Assembly (NCBI GenBank): GCA_031255095.1
Contig: JAIRTE010000024.1
Location: 1-64,000, forward strand
Direction of reading: 5' to 3'
DNA length: 64,000 nt
Source: Mycoplasmataceae bacterium
Lineage (GTDB): Bacteria > Bacillota_I > Bacilli_A > Mycoplasmatales > Mycoplasmoidaceae
The position numbers were made by a program, and so were the translations under genes. This document shows positions 53,387 to 64,000 of the stretch, piece by piece. Position 1 is the first letter of the stretch, and each line of letters starts with the position of its first letter. The notes beneath the pieces were generated by a model. The model ran no database searches. It saw only the letters and a list, made by a program, of their open reading frames with translations, and was not told where the DNA came from.

Positions 53387-56300
53387 ATGAAGATATATAA
53401 AAATATATTATTAAAATCGTTGCTATTTTGTTCAGTAATAACATTATCTGCTTTAACTGTAATGAATTTAACTAGTTGTGATGGTAACAACAATGTTAAT
53501 GATGCAGATACCTTAAGTGCAGATGGTAAGGATTGAAGTGGAAGAACTGCTGGAACAATACATTGTCTTAAAGGTTCAGATTATGCAAAAATTGAATCTT
53601 ATTCTGAAGATTTTAAGGCACAGAATTTAATAATACCTGCAAAGGTTAAGTTTCCTGATGGCGAAGTGTTACCTTTAAAGGTTATTGATGACTCTGCATT
53701 TAATCAAGCAATAAATCTTAAAGGTTCATTAACATTACCTAAATATCTTCTTAAAATAGGCAGAGGTGCTTTTTATAATTGCTCTAATTTAAATGAAACA
53801 TTAACAATTCCAGGAAGTGTTGGTGATATTGGTGATGGAGCTTTTAGCAACACGAAATTTAAAAATTTGAATCTTTCTAGTCCTGCTAAATTTAAATTAG
53901 CCAGTAAAAAATCTGTTGGTGATGCTAAAATTTTATTGCCAATGAATCATGATGGTAATGATTTTGATTATGAAAATGATAAGGTTGTTGGTGGTTTGGC
54001 AATTGGAGATTTAGAAATACCTAAAGGCACTGTTAGTATCAAAGAAGGATTATTTGAAAATTGTAATCTAACAAGTGTATTGATACCTAATTCTGTTACT
54101 GATATTAAAAACAATGCTTTTAAAAATTGTTCTAATCTTAAAAAAATAATATTAGATGGGTATAGTAGTGTAAATTGAAGTGGTACAAATATTTTTGCAA
54201 ATGTTGCAACACAAGGCAAAATACATAGTGTAAATGGTAATTTCCCTATTACAGCAGCATTACTTAATAATTTGGGTATTGGTGATTGAAGTAATGTCAA
54301 TCTAATTGGCAATGCAGATGGTAAGAATTGAGGCGGATATATTTCAGGTAATATTACAGTAGAAAAAAATTCAAGTGATGAAACATGTGCTATTGTTTCA
54401 ACAAATGGATATCATGCAAAAAATTTAGTACTACCTGAAATAATTAGATTTGATAATGATAATAAAGATTACAAATTAACTAGAATTAATGATAATGCAT
54501 TTAAAAATATGCCTATGTCTGGTAGTATTTTGATTTCTAAAAATATTACAACTATTGGATCAAATGCTTTTGCAAATGTTAGGTTAAATAATATTTTTAA
54601 TGAATCTTCTGCTTTTAAATTTGCTGATAGTTCAAATGTTGGTAATGCGGAAGTATTAATACTTAGCACTGATACATTTAATTTTTCCACAACAAAACCA
54701 GTAGGGTGTTTAGCAATTGGTGAATTAAGTGTTAATAATCATGAAAATTTTACAATTGAAAATGACTTTTTCACTAATTGTGCTGGATTAAATGGTACAC
54801 TAACATTAAATAGTAATTTAACAGAAATTAAAGCTAAAGCTTTTAAAAATTGTATTGGTATTAAAACTATTTGTTTTCAAAAACCACATTCTGCTTTATC
54901 AATTGCTGCAGATGCATTTAGTGGTTGTGATAATATTAATAAATTGTTTTTTGATGGTTCAACATCATCACAAGAAGCTTTAAATAATATTGTAAGTCAC
55001 TTTGTAACTAATGGTACAATAATTTCTATTAATAGTAATATCGCAGGTGTAGAAATTGCAAATGCAATTAATACTGCAAATGCAGGATATCACTGAATTG
55101 CTTCTGAACCTGAAAATACTAAATCAGAAGCTGGAGGAGATTTGTATGGAATTATACATGGGAATGTTATTTATGCAGATGCAGAAAATAATAAGAAAAA
55201 AATTTCTACTGTCTCAGCAGATTTCCAAGCTGATGGTTTATTTTTACCTGATTATATTAAGACCACTGATGGTAAAATTTGAGAATTGATTAAAATTGAA
55301 CAAAATGCTTTTGCAGATTTACATAATAAATTATCTGGAACGTTAACATTAAATAAAAAATTAACTGCAATTGGTAATTGTGCATTTAAAAATTCAGATT
55401 TAATGGGTGTTAATATTAATGGAAATAAAAACTTTTGTTTTGCAAATGAAGAGAGTGTTGGAAAAGCTAAGGTTTTAATGCATTTTCAAGACACTAATAC
55501 ATTTGATTACCAAAGTGGTGTAGTTGCTGGTAGTTTAGCATTTGGTGAATTAACAATACCTGTTAATGATGGTGTATTTAATATTAATGCACATGCATTT
55601 GAAGGTTGTAATAATTTAATAGGTAATTTATTTATACCAAAAAAAATTGTAACTATTGGCGAAAATGCATTTGCTGATTGCGCTGGGTTAAATAAACGTT
55701 TGACTTTTAATGGCCAATTAACAATTGGCAATGCGGCTTTTAAAAATTGCACACATATTAATCAAATAGTATTTGATCAACTTAGTGGTGAACATCTAAG
55801 TGATGCAGAATCCAATGGCATTTTCGAAAACGTTGGAATAAATAATCCATTGGATAGTAATAAACTTTTTTTCATTAATTCAAGAGATACAGTAAATTCT
55901 GATAATTTTTATAATAATTTATTCTCTGAAGCAAAATGCAAACTATCTAATAGATATTGAGCAACTTTGGTCTTTCGAACAGGATATATTGGTAATGAGC
56001 ATGGTACAAATTTAGAAGGTTATTTAGAAGGTCAATTGCAAATTATTAAAATTGATAATCATGCTAAGCTGATTACTGGTGTTGCTAATAAATATAAAGC
56101 TACAAATCTAATTTTACCAGATGATGTGTTATTTGATGATGGTAAAATATTGCCTTTAACTGAAATTGACAATAATGCATTTTTGAATTCTAACTTATTA
56201 AGTGGTGAGATTGATTTTGGTTCAAATATGCAAAATATAGGTTCGCAGGCTTTTAGTGGGTGTGGCAATTTAAATAAAATCATCATTCACGAAAAAATTA

Positions 56301-56524
56301 CTAATTTCGGTGCAGGTGCATTAAATAATTGCCACAATGTTGATAATATTACATTTATTGGTTTTAGAGCTAGACCAGCATTTATTTGTTCAACTGATTT
56401 GTTTTCTGGATTAAAAACAAGTGGTACTGTTACTGTCGCTTCACTTAAATTAGATGGTACTGAAAATGAAGAGTGAAGTAGTAATAATGCACAAAGCTTT
56501 TGTAATGAAAAAGGTTTAAGTTAA
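53387..56524 (+). CDS. BspA-like LRR lipoprotein made of about four tandem units, 1045 aa
   Basis: Lipoprotein signal SVITLSALTVMNLTSC (Cys near residue 32). About four units of 190-290 residues start near 53510, 54300, 55110 and 55990. Each has an opening GxI-x-G strand, a (K)A-x-NLI-P strand, LRR_5 repeats (ITTIGSNAFANVRL, AFKNCSNLKKI), and in the first three a VG-x-A-x-ILLP plus GGLAIGDLEIP motif. The last unit is truncated. Likely surface-exposed and adhesive, with recombination between units expected. All four phases are joined by TGA-Trp. Confidence 0.85.
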
Positions 56525-56567
56525 TTAAACCAAAATACATGCTACTTTGTGGACACTTTAATGTTAT

Positions 56568-56589
56568 TTAATTATATTAATATAATTAA
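56568..56589 (+). terminator. 22-bp palindrome followed by a T run
   Basis: TTAATTATATT directly followed by its exact complement AATATAATTAA, then GAAGCTTTTTT. It lies 44 bases after the stop of the BspA-like gene. No loop separates the arms, so a shorter stem with a central loop would form. Likely the end of the transcript. Confidence 0.45.
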
Positions 56590-56689
56590 GAAGCTTTTTT
56601 AGAATGTTATTTATTTACAAAGTTGAATAACTGACTTGTAAACTTGCATTGTATTATATAAATATAATACAATTTTATAATATAAGTAA

Positions 56690-58582
56690 ATGGTCAAAAA
56701 GAAGACATTTAATATATTACTTTTAGCACTTGTTAGTTTGCCAGTTGTTTTCACAACTTCATGTTATGTAAACAACTCTTATATTCCTATGACTGCCCAT
56801 ATACAAACTTATGTAAATGGTGAGTTGTGTTCACCAGATACAGAAATCATAGTAAGATTTGATGATTCAGCACCTCACAGCAAGCAGACTAAATTAACTT
56901 TCAAAGCAGTTTGTACTTCAGAAAGTGTTAAATATTTTGCTTTTGACAAAATAAACACCTCTAAGTATCCTTTCATTTTAAAGGGAAACGATGTAATTAC
57001 AGGCAACACAGTATCAACAACAATTTCTTTTAACACAGATGCTGGTATGCGTAATTGAGATAATATGCAATTTCAATTTGGTGGGCACATAGAAGGTTTT
57101 AATTATTCTTGTTCCAATAGAATTAATTTTGCTCCACATGCAAGTTTTAATACTATTGAAGATACAAGTATTGCAGAAAGTGATGCACAAATGATTGGTT
57201 TGTACAAAGAAAGAATTAATGCATCGAAATTCAATTATTCTTCATTAATGATTAATGAATACTGAGCTTCTATTGCTCCACATGCATTTGATCCATTACA
57301 TGTGGAAACTAATCCTACAATAGCGGATTCAGTAACACATATTTTGCCTTCAACTGTTAAAAATATTGTCCCTAATTTTTCTAATGAAGATCAACTATCA
57401 TTAAGTAGAATCTCAGAGTTTGCTTTTCAAAATAATAATATTTCAAATGTCATTATTCCCTCTACAGTAGATACTTTGGGAATTAAAAGTTTTTACAATT
57501 GTTCTTTATATAATTTAAAATTATCTAAAATTCAACATATTTTACCATTAGCATTTGCTAAAAATGACTTTTTATTTAATGTGAATAGTCCAAATGATTT
57601 TAGTGCCGTAGATTTCGATACCGAATATAATCATAATTTTAATACTAATACTAATTTAAAATGAATAACACAATATGATAATTTAAAAAGACCAATAGGT
57701 AAAATACTTATTGATGATACTAAATTTGGTGAAGGTGGCATGAAATATGATGAAAATTTTTCAGTATATCCTTTAAATATTCAAAATGCCATTTTTTGAC
57801 CAATTGGTTCATTAGCATTTGGAAAATTAACAATTGGTGGTAATACAGGAGAAAACACTATTTTTCCTAATTTTACTTCCTTGGAAACTGGAAAAAAACA
57901 ACAAAATGGTAAAATATATAGTTTTGATAATAATTTTGTTAATAATAGTGATAAAACAAAGATTAGATACGAAATAACAGGTCCAGATACACTAGTATCT
58001 GGTCCATATTACTTTGTGAAAAGTCCTAGTGGAGACCTTTTAGGTGAAGATGAAGACAAATTTAAGTTGGATTTTGTAAATGGAAAATGTGAAAAGGAAT
58101 TTGATGCATATGAATTACCTGATGGTAATGGTTTTAAAGTAAAGGATAGTACAACAGGCACTACAGAAACTGTTAATATTAAAGCTAATTGAATAAATAA
58201 TAACTATTTTGGTCAATTTCAAGATGCAACAAATATTACTGAATTAGAGTTTAATGCAAAAGATTTAACAAATATGATAGATGTAACACCAGTTGAACCA
58301 ATAAATACATTGGAAAATACTGATAATAAAGTTGGTTTTTTCTCAATGGCTCTTGTAGGTTGTAAAAATTTAAAAAAATTAACAATTCATGGAGGAGATT
58401 CCTATACTCCTCCTCTACCATTATATAAAACTAGTTTTTTGCCAAAAGGTTGATTAACTGGAACAAGTGACGATTTAGTTATTTATTTTGATAATGAGGG
58501 TATTGCTGACAAGTATAGAACAAATAATCCTGAATGAAGTGAACCTTTTGGAAGTAAAATATTTGCAACACCCACCGTTTAA
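56690..58582 (+). CDS. LRR-containing lipoprotein, 630 aa
   Basis: Signal ILLLALVSLPVVFTTSC gives lipobox TTSC, with Cys near residue 25. The first 190 residues are beta-rich. LRR_5 motifs follow (ISEFAFQNNNISNVIIPST, IKSFYNCSLYNLKL), then the linker GSLAFGKLTIGG seen in other lipoproteins here. A region with IRYEITGPDTLVSGPYY comes next, and a final LRR-like segment (MALVGCKNLKKLTIHGG). TATAAT-like sequence (TTTATAATATAAG) lies just before ATG. The stop is adjacent to the convergent leuS stop. Confidence 0.8.
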
Positions 58583-61015
58583 TTAAACAATAAAATTAAT
58601 TATTTTACCATTTACAAAAATGACTTTTTTGTATTTTCTATCAGGCACATATTTTAGTACATTTTCATTGCCAAATGATAGTTCAATTGCTTCAGATTCA
58701 GAAATGGTTTTCTCAACTTCTATAGTTGCTCTTAATTTGCCATTAACTTGAATTGGTAAATTAAATGTTGCTAATGATATAATTTTATCATCATATTTAG
58801 GAAACTCCTCACCTACAATTGATTTATTTGTTTTAAATATATGAGAATACAATTCTTCTGCTAAGTGTGGAGCAAAGAAACTAAGAATTGTTAAAAAACC
58901 TTTAACATGTTCTTTATAAATATTTTTATAAATATTACATTCATTAAAAAAAATCATCATATCACTTACTGCTAAATTATGTTTAAATTCATCTAGATGT
59001 GTATCAACATTTTTGATGAATTTATTAAATGCAATATTTAACTTTTGATCAATTAATTTAATATCATCAACAATTTTGATTTCTGTATTATTAAAGAACA
59101 TATTATATACTCTATCTAATCATTTTCTAACACCATCTACACCAGATGATTTTCATGGGAAAATTCCATCAATAGGCCCAATAAAAGCAAAATATGTTCT
59201 TAATGCATCTGCACCATGACTACTAATAATACTGCTTGGGTTAATAACATTACCCCAACGTTTAGACATTTTTCTACCATCTTCAGCTAGTATTATTCCA
59301 TGATCTATACGTTTTTTAAAAAACTCTGTTGTTGGAGCATAACCAATGTTATGCAAGAATTTATTCCAAAATCGTGCATATAAAACATGTCCAGTTGTAT
59401 GTTCTTTACCACCCAAGTATAAATCAACTGGCATTCATCGTTTTAATCTTTTTTGACCTTCTTCACTATCAAATGGTGTATATGAACCATCATTATTTTT
59501 TAAAATATAAGCTAAGAAATATCAAGATGAACCAGCACTGCCGGGCATTGTGTTACTTTCTCTAGTAAAAATTTCACCATTAATATTAACACTTGTTCAA
59601 TTCTTTGCATGCTCCAAAGGATTGACATATACATCAGCAGATTTAGAAAAATTATAGTTTTCCATTTTTGGTAATGTAACTGGCAATGTCTTTAAGTCAA
59701 CAAGTTTTGGATTATTATTTTTATCATAAATAATTGGGAATGGTTCACCTCAATATCTTTGTCTAGAAAATACTCAATCATGTAATTTTGTTGTTGTATG
59801 CACAACACCAAGATTATTTTTTATTACAAATTCTGTTGCTTTATTAATTGCTTCTTCTTTATTTAATCCATTTAAGAAATCAGAATTAATATGTTTGCCA
59901 TCTGAAACATTTGCACAGTCAGGTGAAGTATTTTCAATAACAGGAATAATGTCAAGATTGAATTTTTTGGCAAAATCAAAATCTCTTTGGTCATGTGCTG
60001 CAACACCCATAACCATTCCTGTTGCATAATTATTTAAAACATAATTAGCAACATAGATTGGTATTTTTTTACCACTAAATGGATTAATTGCATAACTACC
60101 TGTAAACACACCTGTTTTTTCTTTATTTTCTTTTCTTTCTAATTCAGTCATAGAATTAGTTAAATCAATGTATTTATTAACTTCAGTTTCTTTTTCTGAA
60201 ATTGTTAATTTATTAACAATATCATTCTCTGGTGCAATAACAATAAAACTTACACCAAAAATTGTATCAATTCTTGTTGTAAATACCTCAATGTTAATAT
60301 TTTCGACAGTTGTTTTAAATTTTAATTTAACACCTGAAGAAACACCAATTCATTGTTTTTGAACATCTGCACTAGGTCATTCGACTTGTTCTAAATCATT
60401 AGTCAATTGTTTAGCATAATCTGTAATTTTTAAAGTTCACTGTGAAAGTAATTTTTTATGAACTGGATATTCACCCCTTTCTGAATACATTTTATCATCC
60501 TTAATGATGATTTCATCATTGGCTAAAACAGTATTTAATTGTTCACATCAATTAACCTCTGATTTTTCTTTAATTGCTAAATTATTTTCAAAAAATTTGG
60601 CAAATATTCATTGTGTTAATGCATAATATTTAGGATCAGTTGTATCAACTTCTTTATCATTATCAACTAATAGACCAAATTCTTTTAATTGGTCTCTCAT
60701 TTTGCTAATATTTTTTTGTGTAAAAATATTTGGATCTTGATTATTTTTAATAGCAAATTGTTCTGCTGGTAAACCATAAGCATCCCAACCAATTGGGAAT
60801 AAAACATTATAACCTTTTGCTACTTTATATCTAGCATGAATATCACTATTACTTCAACCAGTTCCATGACCACAATGTAATGCATCACCTGATGGATAAG
60901 GAAATTCATTTAAACAAAAATATTTAGGTTTTGTTGGATCATCTATAAATTTATTTGTCTTATTTTCTTCCCAAAATTTCACTCATTTTTTTTCAATTAA
61001 AGAATGATTATACAT
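58583..61015 (-). CDS. leuS: leucyl-tRNA synthetase
   Basis: 810 residues, class I. HIGH motif is [17 protein letters not shown] with HCGH, and the KMSKS motif is [11 protein letters not shown] near residue 583. The editing (CP1) domain includes [13 protein letters not shown], with the Thr-rich and [11 protein letters not shown] elements. The C-terminal domain and [17 protein letters not shown] ending are present. The start at 61015 ([11 protein letters not shown]) is the family start. Many TGA-Trp codons are conserved Trp positions, good evidence for the code. Confidence 0.96.
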
Positions 61016-61034
61016 ATACTTTTATATTATAGTA

Positions 61035-64000
61035 TTAGCCAATTATAGTATTAGCCGTTTTTCCAACATTTTTAAATCGAAGATCAAATTTCATTTCCAC
61101 ACCACCATTTTTATATGAAACAGTATAAATTTGTCCAACTCTTTTTTCATTTTGGTCTTCTTCAAAACGAAATAATATTTTTTTATTTGTTGTATCAATG
61201 GAACAACTTAAAACAGCTTCTTGTTCTAAAACATTATTAGAAGTAATATGAATTTTATCCGGGTGTGCTCCAATGTCATCGAATATTGCTTGAGTAACAT
61301 CAGAAAAATCTATTTCTATATTATCAGCATCTGTAGAAGTTGCAAAATGACGATCATTAATAACAAAATTTGATGTTGCAATCTTGTTATCATAGTTACC
61401 AAAATTTATTGTTTCAGAAACATATCCATCATCTGCATCAATACCATTATGTGCAAATGTTGCTAATAAACCATCCATTCTGCTTTTAATATCAGTAAAA
61501 GTCTTGCTTGTTACAGGAAAATTAAAATAAAAATTACTTGTTTTTACTTCGCCATTCATATTATCTTCTTTTTGTATTGTTCACTCATTTTTATTTGTAA
61601 AAGCAAGTTCTTCATTTATGTTACCATCACTATCCCTTGTAAAAAATGGTTTACTTAATACCCCCATATAAGAATTAGCTATATTAACATTACTATTCAT
61701 GATATATGCCATTGGGGTTTTATTAATTACATGTTGTGTAATCATTTTCGAATTACCACTACCAGAAGTTGAATTAAGTGGAGCAACAAATATTGGATTT
61801 GCAACTGTCTTATATTTAATTTTTGCTATTGGTTGAATAACATAAGTTTTAGGTACATAGCCAGTTGGTGCAAATGTAAATGTTTCTGATGGTAAATATC
61901 CTGCATCAAGGTCTGTACCGTTTAAAATATTTATAGAATTATCTTTTAGTTTAAATGTTATACGTTGAGGATCGTCAGTAGTATCAACATCATAATCATA
62001 CGCACTATCTACATTATTAGGTGTAATATTATCTATATTTAAAGTAGTACCAGCAGGACCCTCAATTTCTGCAATAATATCAGTACTGCTAAAGTTTTCT
62101 GATTTAGTGAAAGTTTTTTGTTTAAAACTAAATTTAGTTTCTTGATGTTCTAAATATGTAATATTTGTAATATCAAATGTTAATGTTTCATTTCCTAAAG
62201 TTATTGTAACTACAATACTAGCAGGACCTGGAGTAGCTGAATCACCTTTGTAATGTAAATATGTGTCAACCATTTCAAAATTAGTATCATTGACAGCTAT
62301 AGTTGTATTAGCAGGAACATTAGTAAAATTACCTATTATTGTTCTTTCATTAATAACAGGTGAAGTGTTAGTTGCATTGAATCTTACAATATTAATTGGT
62401 TCAGTATGATAAATTTGTGTAGATTTACCTGCAGCACTAACTGTTATTGCAGTTGAAGGAAAGGTTGATTGTGTATTTGGAATATTTGGAATATTTGGGA
62501 CTGAATTTAATTTTAATTCATTAACTTTAGTACTATTTGGATATTGGGTTAAAGTATAATAAGTAATATTTGAATTTGCAAAGGCAAAACCATCTAGGTC
62601 TTCTTCTTTGCTAAATTCTGCAATTGTATTATTAGCAGGATACGTAATAGTAGTTGTTTCACCTTGATCTTCTCCTTTGACCATATGTACTGTTTGTGAA
62701 AATGCAATACCATTTTTTGAAGGAATATGTATTTGATATTGTATTTTCACTTCATCATTTGCAATTGGTTTATTTTTTCTGGTTAATTTAGCATCTAATT
62801 GAAGTATATCATCTGGCAATATTTTATCACTAGGATTATACATAATATTATTCCCTTCAAGACTAAATAAATTTTCTATTTTTTCTGTGGAAGCAGGAGA
62901 TGTATGATGTACAACAGTATTACCATCGGAAAAATTAACTGCCACTCCAGTTAAATCTCCTAAAATTGTACCCACAGGAACTTTATTTTTGTAATTATAA
63001 AGATATGATGCGCCAGATTTAGGTAAAAGAGAATTATAACCATATATTGTAACCGGTGCAATTGTTAATGTTTTATCAAAATATCCCTCACCACTAACTT
63101 TTATTGCTGTACTTGGAATTAAAGAAGTTGGCTCTCTTTTAATTTTAATAGGCATTTGATTAGATGTATTAGTTCCACGTTCATAATCATCATCATTAGG
63201 AATAAATTCATAATCTAAAGTAGAATTGTCAGGAATATCAATGATTTTAGCTACTTCTGTATCAATAGATGATTGTGTGGGTGTGGGAGGGGTGTCAGTA
63301 AGTGTTGTAGTAGGAAGCATTGTTCGTTTCTGCTCCAAAGTTAATGGTAAATAATTATTAAATGTTAATTTTTTAAAATTAAAAATTTGTACTGCTGGTA
63401 AATATTTGGCAACTTCCAATTTGATAGTAACACCTTCAAGATCTTCAGGCTTAGGAACAGCACTAGCATCATATTTATAATAAATTTTCTTGGTACTTGG
63501 ATCATATTTAATAACATTACTACTAATTTCAGCACTATCTTTACAAAATTTAACAGACACAGCACTACCTTCTGAATTTGGTAAAAAATTTTTAATGTAT
63601 CCAATTTCATATTCACGGCCACCTACTGGATCTGGAATATTAGTAACTGTTTGTTCAAATTGATTATGCAAATGTCCAAAACCAACAATTAATACGCTAA
63701 AAGTATATTCCATTGCACCCCAATTAATATTAAAAAAAATCTCAATTGGTACTTCTAATGTATTATCAACACTTTTCACTTTTAACTTTATGTTTGGACT
63801 ATCAGAAGGATCAATCTTTACAATTTCATCAAGATCTGTAATATTAGTATGTTTAATATTAAATTTAGAAGGATTAGAAGGAAATTTCTTTTTTGGTTCA
63901 AAAACAAAATCTAAGTCACTCTCAGGAATACTTGGTTGCACAACCTCATATTGATGTCTTTCATAATTTTTAAGAGATATTTTATCTTTATTTGCATCAG
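61035..64000 (-). CDS. giant surface protein, partial (at least 988 residues)
   Basis: The frame is open from the TAA at 61035-61037 to the window end, where the N-terminus is missing. It is Thr/Ser/Asn/Pro-rich, with beta-strand repeats such as FKLKDNSINILNGTDLDAG and repeated short P-T-I/V patterns (TITYPANNTIAEFS, ITVSAAGKSTQIYH). No LRR or Cys is seen in this part, and no C-terminal membrane helix is evident (ending FDLRFKNVGKTANTIIG), unlike the 1711-residue protein. Anchoring would depend on the unseen N-terminus. Likely surface or secreted. Confidence 0.75.

Overview
The window comes from a wall-less, very AT-rich mollicute that reads UGA as tryptophan. Almost every long frame contains in-frame TGA at positions where the protein family has Trp, for example in HsdR, HsdM, leucyl- and prolyl-tRNA synthetase and FTHFS. 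Coordinates below join the pieces across those TGA codons. Many BspA-like leucine-rich lipoproteins, DUF16-like coiled-coil proteins and giant Ig-like surface proteins suggest a vertebrate-mucosal Mycoplasma of the pneumoniae/Ureaplasma side. The BspA-like expansion recalls Candidatus Mycoplasma girerdii of Trichomonas-associated vaginal flora; that identification is only an inference.

Layout. 1-1184: accessory end with a transposase tail, a small unknown gene and a frameshifted DUF4417 gene. 1181-5685: asnS, an AAA/DUF4143 ATPase, an HNH-like protein, then a remnant of a restriction specificity domain and a remnant of another ATPase start. 5711-14049: a six-gene type I restriction-modification operon on the minus strand in the order orf94, hsdM, orf361, hsdS, orf215, hsdR, with a (TG)9 tract upstream. 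14406-18510: DUF16-like coiled-coil gene, membrane protein, a second AAA/DUF4143 ATPase and two wrecked ATPase copies. 18612-23431: a second R-M pair, an Eco57I-like N6-adenine methyltransferase split by a (GA)8 tract and a GIY-YIG/DEAH-helicase protein. 23467-38296: lipoproteins, RNase J, a C39-peptidase transporter half lacking its ATPase domain, an ABC-F protein and a 1711-residue surface protein. 38458-53370: mostly housekeeping (alanine racemase, rpsR, guanylate kinase, FTHFS, proS, greA, rpsP, six tRNAs) interrupted by two more AAA/DUF4143 ATPases and a DUF16-like gene with 51-bp tandem repeats. 53387-64000: a BspA-like lipoprotein built from about four copies of a 250-residue unit, a related lipoprotein, leuS, and a second giant surface protein that runs off the window.

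How it fits together. The accessory content is of two kinds: DNA-processing and defence loci carrying simple-sequence repeats that could switch expression or specificity, and modular surface proteins. The four intact and three decayed AAA/DUF4143 ATPases show a family that repeatedly duplicates or arrives and then decays. Few genes have a Shine-Dalgarno sequence. Many instead have TATAAT 6-12 bases before the start codon, which implies leaderless or nearly leaderless mRNAs.

The most promising candidates for something undescribed are the three unrecognised proteins interleaved with hsdM, hsdS and hsdR, the ATPase-less C39 transporter, and the repeating surface module shared by the LRR lipoproteins.
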